DNA of 64,000 nucleotides from Rattus norvegicus. Lineage: Eukaryota; Chordata; Mammalia; Rodentia; Muridae. Shown here one piece after another: positions 1-10,692 of the stretch. The notes beneath the pieces were generated by a model. The model saw only the letters and a program-made list of their open reading frames with translations. It made no database searches and had not been told where the DNA came from. The position numbers were made by a program, and so were the translations under genes. Numbering within the stretch: position 1 is the first letter of the stretch; each line of letters begins with the position of its first letter. The stretch is taken from contig NC_086038.1 in the NCBI RefSeq assembly GCF_036323735.1, positions 26,578,001-26,642,000 of the forward strand, given 5' to 3'.

Positions 1-1239
1 ACGGGTGTTCCCTGCATCCACCCTCTCTTACGCCCCCCCCAACCCCGCCCCTAACGTTGCACTGCACAGGTTGTCCAACCTTGGCAGGATCAAGGGCTTC
101 TCCTTTCACTGGTGCCCCAACAATGCTATTCTCTGCTACCTATGAAGTTGGAGCCCTAGGTCAGTCCATTTACAGCCTTTCGGTAGTGGTTTAGTCCCTG
201 GAAGCTCTAGTTGGTTGGCATTGTTGTTCTTATGGGGTTGCAAGCTCTTTCAACTCTTTCAAACCTTCTTCTGATTCCCCCAAAGGGGGTGTGCTAGCAT
301 TGACCTCAGTATTGGACATGCTCTGAATGTGTCTCTCAGGAGAGATCTATATCCAGTCCCTTTCAATATGCACTTTTTAGCTTCATCAATCTTATCTAGT
401 TTTGGTGGCTGTATAGATATATGGGCCACATGTGGGTCAGGCTCTGAATGGCTGTTCCTTCAGTCTCTGCTCTAAACTATGGTTCCATATACCCTCGTAT
501 GGATATTTTTCCCCTTTTAAGAAGGAGTGGGAGCATCTGCATTTTGGTCATCCTTCTTGAGCTTCCTGTGGTCTGTGGATTGCATCTTGGGTAATTCGAG
601 CTTTTGGGTTAATATCCATTTATCAATGAGTGCATACCAAGTGTGTTTTCCTGTGATTGGGTTACCTCACTCAGGATAATATTTTCTAGTTCATTCCATT
701 TGCCTATGAATTTCATGAAGTCATTATTTTTGATAGCTGAGTAGTACTTCATTTTATATATGTGCCACATTTTTTTAATCTATCCCTCTGATGAAGGGCA
801 TCTGGGTTCTTTCTAGCTTCTAGCTATTATAAATAAGGCTGCTATGAACATAGTGGAGATTGTGTCTTTGTTGTATGTTGGAGCATCTTTCGGTATATGC
901 CCAGGAGAGGTATAGCTGGGTCCTCAGGTAGTGGAATGTCCAATTTTCTGAGGAACCTCCAGACTGATTTCTAGAGTGGTTGCACCAGTTTGCAATCCCA
1001 CCAATAGTGGAGGAGGGTTCTTCTTCCTCAACATCCTCGCCAGCATCTGCTGTCACCTGAGTTTTTGATCTTAGCCATTCTGACTAGTGTGAGGTGGAAT
1101 CTCAGGGTTGTTTTGATTTGCATTTCCTTTATGACTAAGGATGTTGAACATGTCATTAGGTGCTTTTTGGCTATTTGATGGTTTTTTCTTGTTGGTTTTT
1201 TCAAAGAACCAGCTCCTGGTTTTTTGGTTTTTTTTTTTT

Positions 1240-2240
1240 TTTATTCTTTGTATTCTTTTGTATTCTTTTCATTTCTACTTGGTTGATTTCAGCCCTGAGT
1301 TTGATTATTTCCTCCCTTCTACTCCTCTTGTGTGTATTTGCTTCTTTCTGTTCTAGAGCTTTTAGGTGTGCTGTCAAGCTGCTAATGTATGCTCTCTCCT
1401 GTTTCTTTTTGCAGGCACTCAGAGATATGAGTTTTCCTCTTAGCACAGCTTTCATTCTGTCCCATACATTTGGTAATGTATCTTCATTTTCATTAAATTC
1501 TAAGAAGTCTTTAATTTATTTCTTTATTTCTTCCTTGACTAAGTTGTCATTAAGTAGAGCATTGTTCAACTTCCATGTATATGTGGACTTTCTGTCATTA
1601 TTGTTGTTAAGTCTTAGTCCATGGTGATCTGAGAGGATGCATGGGATTATTTCTATCTTCCTGTATCTGTTGAGGCCTGTTTTGTGACTGATTATATGGT
1701 CAATTTTGGAGAACGTGCCATGAGGTGCTGAGAAGAAGGTATATCCTTTTGTTTTAGGATGAAATGTTCTATAAATATCTGTTAAATACATTTGGTTCAT
1801 AACTTCTGTTAGTTTCTCTGTGTCTCTGTTTAATTTCTGTTTCCATGATCTGTCCATTGAAGAGAGTAGGGTGTCAAAATCTCCTACTATTATTGTGTGA
1901 GGTACAACGTGTGCTTTGAGCTTTAGTAAGGTTTCTTTTATGAATGTAGGTGCCCTTGCATTTGGAGCATAGATATTTAGGATTGAGAGTTCATCTTGGT
2001 GGATTTTTCCTTTGATGAATATGAAGTGTTCTTCCTTATCTTTTTTAATGACTTTTGGTTGAAAGTCAATTTTATTTGATATCAGAATGGCAACTCCACC
2101 TTGTTTCTTTGGGCCATTTGCTTGGAAAGTTGTTTTCCATCATTTACTCTGAGGTAGGGTCTGTCTTTGTCTCTGGGGTGTATTTCCTGCATGCAGCAAA
2201 ATGCCAGGTCCTTTTTGCATATCCAGTCTTTTTATTGGGG
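1240..2240 (-). pseudogene. L1 ORF2 endonuclease-domain remnant
   Basis: Minus-strand frames here encode the C-terminal half of an L1 apurinic-type endonuclease. The strongest piece is the 113-codon frame at 1516-1857, which contains the S-A-P-H-G-T-F-S-K-I-D-H segment and the conserved S-D-H-H-G active-site motif. The coding sequence continues to about 1240 and then stops at the internal deletion, so no reverse transcriptase follows. Several stops interrupt the rest. Confidence 0.75.
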
Positions 2241-2366
2241 AATTGAGTCTGTTGATGTTGAGAGATATTAAGGAATACTAGTTGTCGCTTCCTGTTATTT
2301 TCATTGTTAGAGGTGGAATTATGTTTGTGTGTCTCTCTTTTAGTTTCATTGCAAGGAAATTATATT

Positions 2367-3233
2367 TTATATTCTTGCTTTCTGTGCAGTGTAGTTTCTC
2401 TCTTTGTGTTGGAGTTTTCCATCTATTATCTTTTGTAAGACTGGATTTGTAGAAAGATATTGTGTAAATTTGGTTTTGTCATGGAATATCTTGGTTTCTC
2501 CATCTATGTTAATTGATAGTTTTGCTGGATACAGTAACTTGGGCTGGCATTTGTGTTCTCTTAGGGTCTGTATGACATCTGTCCAGGATCTTCTGGCTTC
2601 ATAGTCTCTGGTGAGAAGTCTGATGTAATTCTTATAGGTCTGTCTTTTTCCCTTACTGCTTTTAATATTCTTTCTTTGTTTTGTGCATTTGGTGTTCTTA
2701 ACTATTATGTGACGGGAGGAGTTTCTCTTCTGGCTCAATCTATTTGGAGTTCTGTAGGTTCTTGTATGTTTGTGGGCATCTCCTTCTTTAGGCTAGGGAA
2801 GTTTTCTTCTATAATTTTGTTGAATATATTTACTGGCCCTTTAATTTGGGAGTCTTCACCTATTATCCTTAGGTTTGATCTTCTCCTTGTGTCCTAGATT
2901 TCCTGTTATGTTTTGGGCTAGGAGCTTTTTGCAATTTACATTATCTTTTGCCCCTGAGATTCTCTTCTCTTTCTCTTGTATTCTGTTGGTGATGCTTGTA
3001 TCTACGACTCCTTGTCTTTTTCTTAGATTTTCTATATCCAGGTTTGTCTCTCTTTGTGCTTTCTATATTGTTTCTATTTCCATTTTCAATTCCTTCACCT
3101 GTTTTATTGTGTTTTACTGTAATTCTTTCAGGGATTTTTGTGTTTCTTCTCTAAGGGCTTCTGCTTGTTTACTTGTGTTTTCATACATTTCTTTAAAGGA
3201 GTTATTTATGTCTTTCTTAAAGTCTTCCATCAT
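2367..3233 (-). pseudogene. L1 ORF1 (RNA-binding protein) remnant
   Basis: The start is taken at the double methionine followed by E-D-F-K-K-D-I-N, which opens rodent L1 ORF1 and its coiled coil (about 3114-3233). The open frame then breaks. The C-terminal basic domain resumes at 2367-2738, with the recognisable R-R-S-W-T-D-V-I-Q-T-L-R-E and K-L-L-Y-P-A-K-L-S stretches. In an intact L1 this protein trimerises and coats the L1 RNA. Frame breaks between the coiled coil and the C-terminal domain make it non-functional. Confidence 0.75.
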
Positions 3234-4159
3234 TATCAAAAATGTGAGTTTAAATCTAAATATTGCTTTTCCAGTGTGTTTTGATATCCAGTATTTTCTT
3301 TGTTGGGAGAACTGGGCTGTGATGATGCCAAGTAGTCTTGGTTTCTGTTGCTTGCATTCCTGCACTTGCCTCTAGCCATTGGCTTGTCTCTGGTGTTTGC
3401 TTGTCTTGCTGTTTCTGAGAGTGACTTGACCCTGCTGTAGGCCTCTGTGTCAGCACTCCTGTAGAACTGTTTTCCTGTTTTCTTTCAGCCTTTTCTGAGA
3501 ACAGGTACTCTGATTTCAGGTATGTCAGTGCTCCTGGAGACTCTCTTCCAGCTCTAGGCGTGGGCAGGAATCAAAGGGACCTGCCCCTGATTGCTCCTAG
3601 GTCCTTGCACCCAGTGGGCACAGTTGGCACTAGGTGATTGCCTCTTGGGCCTGGTCTGTGGGCAGAGGATAGTCTCCTCTGACTTCTCAGGAGTGTCCAC
3701 ACTTCTGAGGGTCCAGCTCTCTCCCCCACAAGATTTGAGTATAGGGAGCTGTTTGGCCTGTTCAGTTTGGTCCTGGGCACACAGCAGAACCGTGAGTACC
3801 AGCAGCTGAGTGTTCCTATATTCCTGTGTCCAAAGGCACTGTGCAGTTTCCTCTTGGGTTGGAGATGTGAGCAGAGGTGTGCAGAAGTGGCAGTCTCTCC
3901 TGCGGTCTCAGGATGTCTGCATTTGTGGGTGTTCAGCTCTTTTCCCCACAGGATTTGGGTGTAGAGAACTGTGGGATGCTATCAGTTCAATTCCAGGCAG
4001 AATCAGAAACAGGAAGTGCCCTGACCCAGAGGACTTCTGCCTCTGTGTGTCTTGAATGCACCAGGCAGATCACTTGGTAGCAGAAAAATGGGTCTTACCT
4101 CTGCTCTCTGGTGTGTTGGTGCTCCTGGAGACTGTCCGATAGATTTAGATTATAGATAT

Positions 4160-4177
4160 TGACATAGATACATAGAT

Positions 4178-4234
<57 letters not shown>
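4160..4234. repeat. (GATA)n microsatellite
   Basis: A run of GATA units (about 13 perfect copies at 4181-4234), preceded by degenerate GATA-like sequence from about 4160. It sits directly at the 5' end of the antisense L1. Confidence 0.95.
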
Positions 4235-4235
<1 letters not shown>

Positions 4236-5299
4236 TAAATATACAGACATATATCTTTGGGAAGTAATCTCTTCAGTTTACTAAATCAGAAGTTTCTTGT
4301 GAGTTTCATGAAACTTATAAGCCTCATTCTTCCTCAGATATTTCTGAGATATATATATTTCATATATATATACATATGAACCAAAGAAGGTGTCTCTCCA
4401 TCTGTTACTATAGCATCTTCTTTTTGTAATGGAGGGAATGGAGGGAAATTTCTATGTTCTAGATGGAACATCACAGAGCAGTTAAAAATGGCTTTTGTCT
4501 TACAACCAATACAGAGAACATAGGCCATTGTGATTAACATTTATATAACCATTGCTATGACACTTTTTTTTTTTACTTTCGTGGCTTTATGTTTGACCTC
4601 ACCCACCTGCTTTTGTGTTGTTGTTGTCATTGTTGTTGCTTCTACTTCATGCTTGTCTAGGCAACTCAAGCTGGGTTGTGGGAGGAGCAAAGGGAGCCAC
4701 ATTTTTTTCCCTCTCCCCAGAGCTTGCCACTGAAAACAAGTAGAATGAGGAGGAGCACTATTTTCAGTCAGCAAACTTTTCTTCAGACTAAGGATTTTTA
4801 TTGAACATTGTGGAATTTGTCAAATACAGCTACTGCCTCTGGTTTCTGTGAATTTCTTCACTGTGATAACCGATTCTCTCCCTAACTCACTGTCATAACT
4901 ATTACTTCCAACGTCCACTTAATTACTGCTAGAGGTATTACTAGACAGTAGAATGGCCAAGAACCCCAGGACATTGCTAACCCAATCTACTCTTTGTAAG
5001 CCCAAGGGACATAACATGCAAGACACAGTGGCAGATACTGTCCATAGCAAGTGAGCTCTGGGCTTAATCTTAATGACTATGTGGGGGTCCCACAGACTTT
5101 TAAGTCATGTTTACCTTCTGAAGTACCTGTTGGTTTCAAGGTGGGGAAAGGATGAGATTCAGGTTGTGGGACAGAAATTATAGTGTCAAGATAAGTAAGC
5201 AAAGACCCACCTTAGAAAGGGAAAGGAACATGTGATTCTGTTCCTTAAATCCCTCTATTATGAAAAGCAAGCAACATAGATATGCATTTGCATCTAAGG
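4235..5299. other. No gene seen; non-repetitive sequence
   Basis: Only short chance reading frames are present. There is an AT-alternating stretch near 4349-4376 and a T-run near 4563-4574. I see no family resemblance and no splice-flanked coding exon. Confidence 0.5.
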
Positions 5300-6150
5300 T
5301 AGTTTTTTAACTTTTTTACTGATTCATTGGGAATAGTACATCTTGCACTCCCTCCAATCCCCTTCATCTCCCTGTCCCTTCATATCTACCTCTGCCCTTG
5401 CAACCTCCCCCACAAAGAAAATTTAAAAATAAAACAAACAAATAAATCAACAACAACAACAACAACAACAGCAACAACAACAATCTCATCAGGAAAGCTG
5501 TGGTGTGACACAGTGTGTCCTCTTTTGTCCACACAGCTTTACTTGCAAATGTTCATTGCAATGAATCATTGGTCTGGTTCAAGGCCTCTTGCTTCTGCTA
5601 CACTATCAATACTGGATTCTCTCCAGGACTCCTCTTGGATATCCTGTAGTTGCCCAGTGTCTTGGTGATCCTGCAGCTTTGGATCTGTAGAACCAGCCCT
5701 TTCACACAGACCAGCAGTTCATAGGCAAGGTAGATATTGGGTGGGCCAACTCAGATTCCTGGATCTGGGCCTGGGTAGTATCTGAGTTGGTCAGTCTGCC
5801 AGCTGTCTTTCACCCACATCACCAGGGCAAGCTCTCAAACACTGCCCTAGCTACCATACCCAGTGCTCCATCTGGCAAGGGACAGGGCCAACTCTCCTGC
5901 TCTCATGGGCCCATGTCAGCAAGACCAGCTCTACTGTGTAGCTCAGGCAAGATTTAGAGGCATTTCAAATGCTGGTGAGGGTCTGGGATAGCTCTCCTGC
6001 TCTCACAACTTCAGGTCCAGCTCACCTGCCCCTTCTCCATCAGGGCCATCTTTACTGTGCTGCCCAGGTTAGGCCTAAGCTCCACTCTTCAGTGCTGCAG
6101 CTGGTAAGAGATGGAAACATCTCTCCTAAGTCTAAAGTTTTAACCAGTCT
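5300..6150 (-). mobile_element. Older rodent L1 (Lx-like) 3' UTR, antisense
   Basis: A pyrimidine-rich stretch (5320-5420) is followed by an AAC microsatellite (about 5449-5482). After that comes a C/T-rich region with repeated phrases about 'ccagctc', 'gccagctct' and 'actgtg(c/t)' blocks separated by about 100 bp. This resembles the 3' UTR of older rodent L1 (Lx) copies in antisense. No coding part is attached. The assignment is from remembered sequence style only, with no database comparison. Confidence 0.45.
5449..5482. repeat. (CAA)n microsatellite
   Basis: About eleven CAA/AAC units with one GCA interruption. Confidence 0.9.
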
Positions 6151-6227
6151 GAGAAATACAATTATTTTACATTTAATCTTCCAATTTTTTCCTATTGATT
6201 AGTTTCCTTTGTATGTACTTCATTATT

Positions 6228-7897
6228 TCAATCCCCCATCTTTTTTTGTATTATAAATTTGTTGGGTTTTTTCTTTTTTTCTCCATCTCTATTAAATTGG
6301 TTATTTCTTATGTACATTTCAATTGTTATTACCTTTTCCAGTTTTCAGACAAATGTCCCCCTAACCCTACCCCCTCCCCTTCTATGTAGGTGTTCCCCTC
6401 CCCATCCTCCCCCCATTACCGCCCACCCTCCAACAATCCCGTTCACTGGGGGTTCAGTCTTGGCAGGACCAAGGGCTTCCCCTTCCACTGGTGCTCTTAC
6501 TAGGCTATTCATTGCTACCTATGCAGTTGGAGCCCAGGGTCAGTCCATGTATAGTCTTTGGGTAGTGGCTTAGTCCCTGGAAGTTCTGGTTGCTTGGCAT
6601 TGTTGTTCATATGGGGTCTCAAGCCCCTTCAAGCTCTTTCAGTCCTTTCTCTAAATCCTTCAACAGGGGTCCTGTTCTCAGTTCAGTGGTTTGCTACTGG
6701 CATTCACCTACGTATTTGACATGTTCTGGCTGTGTCTCTCAGGAGAGATCTACATCCAGCTCTTGTCGGCCTGCACTTCTTTGCTTCATCCATCTTATCT
6801 AGTTTGGTGGCTGTATATGTATGGGCCACATGTGGGGCAGGCTCTGAATAGGAGTTCCTTCAGCCTCTGTTCTAAACTTTGCCTTCCTATTCCCTCCCAA
6901 GGGTATGCTTGTTCCCCTTTTAAAGAAGGAGTAAAGCATCTGCATTTTGGTCATCCTTCTTGAGTTTCATGTGTTCTGTGCATCTAGGGAAATTCAAGCA
7001 TTTGGGCTAATATCCACTTATAAACGAGTGCATACCATGTGTGTTTTTCTGTGATTGGGTTACCTCACTCAGGATGATATTTTCCACTTCCATCCATTTG
7101 CCTATAAATTTCATAAAGTCATTGTTTTTGATAGCTGAGTAGTATTCCATTGTGTAGATGCACCACATTTTCTATATCCATTCCTCTGTTGAAGGGCATC
7201 TGGGTTCTTTCCAGCTTCTGGCTATTATAAATAAGGCTGCTATGAACATAGTGGAGCATGTGTCTTTGTTATTTGTTGGGGCATCTTTTGGGTATATGCC
7301 CAAGTAAGATATAGCTCGGCCCTGAGGTAGTTTAATGTCCAATTTTCTGAGGAAGCTCCAGACTGAATTCCAGAATGGTTGTACCAGTCTGTAATCCCAC
7401 CCACAATGGCAGAGTGTTCTTCTTTCTCCACATCATTTCAGCCAGCATCTGCTGTCACCTGAGTTTTTGATCTTAGCCATTCTGACTGGTGTGAGGTGGA
7501 ATCTCAGGGTTGTTTTGATTTGCATTTCCCTTATGACTAAAGATGTTGAACATTTCTTTAGGTGTTTCTCAGCCATTCGGCATTCCTCAGCTGTGAATTC
7601 TTTGTTTAGCTCTGAACCCCATTTTTTAATAGGGTTATTTGTCTCCCTGCGGTCTAACTTCTTGAGTTCTTTGTATATTTTGGATATAAGCCCTCTATCT
7701 GTTGTAGGATTGGTTAAGATCCTTTCCCAATCTGTTGGTTGCCATTTTGTCCTAACAACAGTGTCCTTTGCCTTACAGAAGCTTTGTAGCTGTATGAGAT
7801 CCCATTTGTTGATTCTTGATCTTAGAGCATAAGCCATTGGTGTTTTGTTCAGGAAATTTTCTTCAGTGCCCATGTGTTCGAGTCAATCCCCCATCTT
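6228..7897 (-). mobile_element. 5'-truncated L1, antisense, with 15-bp target-site duplications
   Basis: The flanks carry identical 15-mers, tcaatcccccatctt at 6228-6242 and 7883-7897, so the insertion is 6243-7882. On the minus strand it contains the end of ORF2 (7240-7880) and the complete 3' UTR down to a poly-A tract, seen here as T-runs at 6241-6247 and 6270-6283. The ORF2 tail has frameshifts. The 5' truncation and the tail next to the duplication are the normal result of target-primed reverse transcription. About 20 bp of non-L1 sequence sits between the two T-runs. Confidence 0.93.
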
Positions 7898-8975
7898 ACT
7901 GTAACAAAAAAATGTCTTGAGGAGTATAGATTGCTGCCACAGTGGTCATGCTAATAGTCTTTGTTCCTCTGCAGTTTGAGGTGGGAGGATCCCCTGACCA
8001 ATGGAAGCTAGGCTAGGCATCAATGTGAGATTTTAGTCAAAGAAAATAGCTTCCAAAGATATGATGGTGCATGTAAACTTTTATTTGTATTTTCCAGTGC
8101 AATCTTTTATTTCTAGGCAATTTCATTTCTCTGTTATATGAGCAAGCTTATTAAAAGGAGAAAATTGTCCGACATTGCTATTATTTAGTCTTCTCTGCCA
8201 CACAGTATAGACTTTATTAGGTGTTATAAATATGAACTCAGAAAAAAAGAGTTTTTAAATCACACACACACATATATATAGGGTATCTTTTTCTCTATTT
8301 TGTCCAGACACACAGAGAAATGAAGCTAGCATCTACATTCATCTATAGTTGAAGATCATGACCCTTTTCTAGAACAGGAAGTACCTTACTTCCTACCAAA
8401 TAAGGAGCTCTGTGATCTAAGCGTATTTGCTATATTGAAAACCCAGTATATCTGGTAGTGCATAGTAACAAACCATAGTAACAAGACTTAAACTACGGCA
8501 GAATCCAGAACAGGAAAGTATCTGATTCCCATTAAATAATAGACAGTTAATTCATCTTGATAATTTCATCAAAATGTTTATTTTTGTCACTGCCTATCCA
8601 GATAATTATGGAAAGTTTCAGAAGAGTGATATTCAACCCTCTACTCTGAGGTCAGCCGCAATTGCAAAATGTAAACACTAAATACGTAATTAAGTAATTG
8701 CTAATTATGTTTTCACATTACTTTGAAAACTGTTTGAAATGCATCCTAAAACTTATCATGGAGCCAAAATGCTGTAGATAGACTCCTCTAGTTGCAGCAA
8801 TAAGGTTCATTTCAGGGTTTACTGAAGTATATTCTAGGATGTAATATCTGAATTGGAAAACTGCTTGATCGGTCCTAACAGGCCATTGGACAGGCCCTGT
8901 TGCAGTCTCTTTCCATTTTAGTGACTTTCTGCTGGTTACTTGTTTCTTCTTCCAGGTAGTTACTAATATTTTCTT
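7898..8975. other. No gene seen
   Basis: Mostly non-repetitive AT-rich sequence with a short CA/TA run near 8261-8280. No coding or RNA signal was recognised. Confidence 0.5.
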
Positions 8976-9004
8976 GGTTGTTTTGTTTTGTTTTGTTTTG
9001 TTTT
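8976..9004. repeat. (TTTTG)n short tandem repeat
   Basis: About six TTTTG units in a row, possibly the tail of an old antisense SINE. Confidence 0.85.
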
Positions 9005-9081
9005 GATTTGTGGTTTTCCTCTCCATGCTTCTGGTGTTATACAGGATTCTCTGTCTTGTAGATTTTGCCCATTTTTTAAAA

Positions 9082-9083
<2 letters not shown>

Positions 9084-9157
<74 letters not shown>

Positions 9158-9158
9158 C
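9084..9158. repeat. (GT)n microsatellite with GTATGT end
   Basis: An uninterrupted GT run of about 50 bp is followed by four TGTATG-type variant units. It lies at the end of an old SINE (9160-9260). Confidence 0.95.
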
Positions 9159-9159
9159 T

Positions 9160-9260
9160 GTAGATCCTATGTCGAAGTTAGAGGACAACTTCAGAAAGCT
9201 GGTCCTCCTCTTCTATGAGTTCCAGGTGTCGAATTCAGGCCATTTTGTGAGCAAGAACCT
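9160..9260 (-). mobile_element. Degenerate B3/B2-type SINE, antisense
   Basis: The order 'gaagttagaggacaact', 'gagttcc', 'cgaattcaggcca' and 'gcaagaacct' matches the antisense body of B3-like SINEs, which often carry GT repeats at this end. Confidence 0.55.
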
Positions 9261-10255
9261 CTCTCTCTCTCTCTGGGTATTGTTTGTCTTCTGCCCAATC
9301 ATTCATTCACTATGACTTTCTCTGTATATCATATGTTTGTAGTTCTGAAAAGAACATCTCTAATCTGCCCACTCAATTAGAAACCTTCTGGATAAAGTTT
9401 TTATGCTCGGTCATTTTCAGACCCCCTAGATGATTTGCCAGGCTCTCAAATGTCCACAGCAGCCCATCATCAACCATGACCGTAATGGTACAGCATGGCA
9501 TCATGGGAACTCCTCAGAAATAATGCTCAGGTATTGAAACTATTCTGAGATAAACTAGTAAAATGTGACTCTTACCTTCTCAGAACCCTCTGACCTACAT
9601 TTTGGAGCCTGCTGTTTCCTTTTCTTTATTCCAGAGGCTGGACTTGGCAGGGACTCTTAGTGCACCAGACTCCACTTGTGCTTACCATGGGTCTTGCAGT
9701 GGAGAGAATTGCCTGCCTTAAGTGTTTTACAGATAATAATCAAGTAAGTAAATCTTTTTTTAAAAAAATGCTTCCCATAGGAAGCAGTCCAAGTGAAACC
9801 GCATTGTTTGTTGAAAGTCAGTAGGTAAGACCATTAATGAGAGTGGACACATTTCTCAGAACAGTAAATTCAATAGAGAGGCAGACAGGAAAGTTATATT
9901 GTGATGCAGAAGACAGATTGGGTTTTCTTTTGAATTTAGAAAGGAAGTAAGCTTGCAAACTTGCCCTAGTTATCTAGTTCTGTGGGACTTTTCTTTTGTT
10001 TCTTCCCCCCAAATCCCACCTAAATGTTTCCAGTCTTTTCTGTGGGCATTCTGTGTTTTTTCAAATAATGTTGCCTGAGGTGACCTGATAAATATTTTTA
10101 TGTGAATAGGAAAACTGCCAAAATAAAGTGAATTTGAACCAGATTTTTCAAGACAGAGACATCAGTGTGTCTGAAGTTTATTTTTCTTTAAAAATTTTTC
10201 TTTTTTATAAAGAAATGCTTTTGTACCGCATGTGTCTGAATTTTACTTATTGTCC
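9261..10255. other. No gene seen
   Basis: No recognisable coding, RNA or young repeat signal. There is a short CTCTCT run near 9261-9275. Confidence 0.5.
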
Positions 10256-10340
10256 ATTCTTCTCCTCCTCCCTATTTTTCTTCTCTTTCCCTTTCCCTTT
10301 CCTCTTCTTCCTCTTCCTCCTCTTCTTAATTATATTTGTC
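10256..10340. repeat. Pyrimidine (CTT/CCT)-rich tract
   Basis: The plus strand is nearly all C and T over about 80 bp. The resulting long reading frames are compositional and not genes. Confidence 0.85.
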
Positions 10341-10558
10341 TTCTTCTTCATTTTGTAAACAATTTTTATTGTTTATTTACCCTGAATGCTCCTTTCACAA
10401 TCAAAGCTTCCCCAGAACTTGCACTGTGTTATCATCACAGCACTATATACTCCAAGGGCTATCTGTGGCTAACCTCTGGACGGTCCTTCTATTGTCAGGA
10501 TAGAAATCTCTATTTTCCCCTTTACAGCAGCTTCTATGCCCTCTTAACTGCCTCTTTT

Positions 10559-10560
10559 GT

Positions 10561-10595
<35 letters not shown>

Positions 10596-10692
10596 CACAC
10601 ACATTCACAAATACATATACATACATATGCACACACATGTAGACACACACATACACATATACACATATGCACATATACACACATGCATGCTG
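10559..10692. repeat. (CA)n microsatellite with CATA variants
   Basis: A perfect CA run at about 10561-10592 is followed by degenerate ACACAT/ATACAC units to about 10692. Confidence 0.95.

Larger units (their letters stand above)
1..4138 (-). mobile_element. Rodent L1 retrotransposon, antisense, with internal deletion of ORF2
   Basis: Read on the minus strand this is an L1 whose 5' end lies near 4138 and whose 3' UTR runs off the left edge. In order it shows a 5' UTR with repeated units (about 3460-4138), ORF1 remnants (about 2367-3233), the endonuclease part of ORF2 (about 1240-2240), then a jump near 1180 straight to the ORF2 C-terminal tail and 3' UTR (1-1180). The reverse transcriptase core is missing: sequence coding for the region just after the endonuclease directly abuts sequence normally found about 2.5 kb later. 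Reading frames are broken throughout, so the copy is dead. The junction and the two 5' UTR repeats are described in the findings. Confidence 0.9.

Noticed and set aside
4160..4234. Regular short repeats that might suggest an array of spacers
   Set aside because: It is a simple GATA microsatellite with no spacers. No CRISPR-like structure exists in the window.
7467..7832. 121-codon plus-strand frame, and similar frames at 18226-18693
   Set aside because: They are antisense shadows of L1 ORF2.
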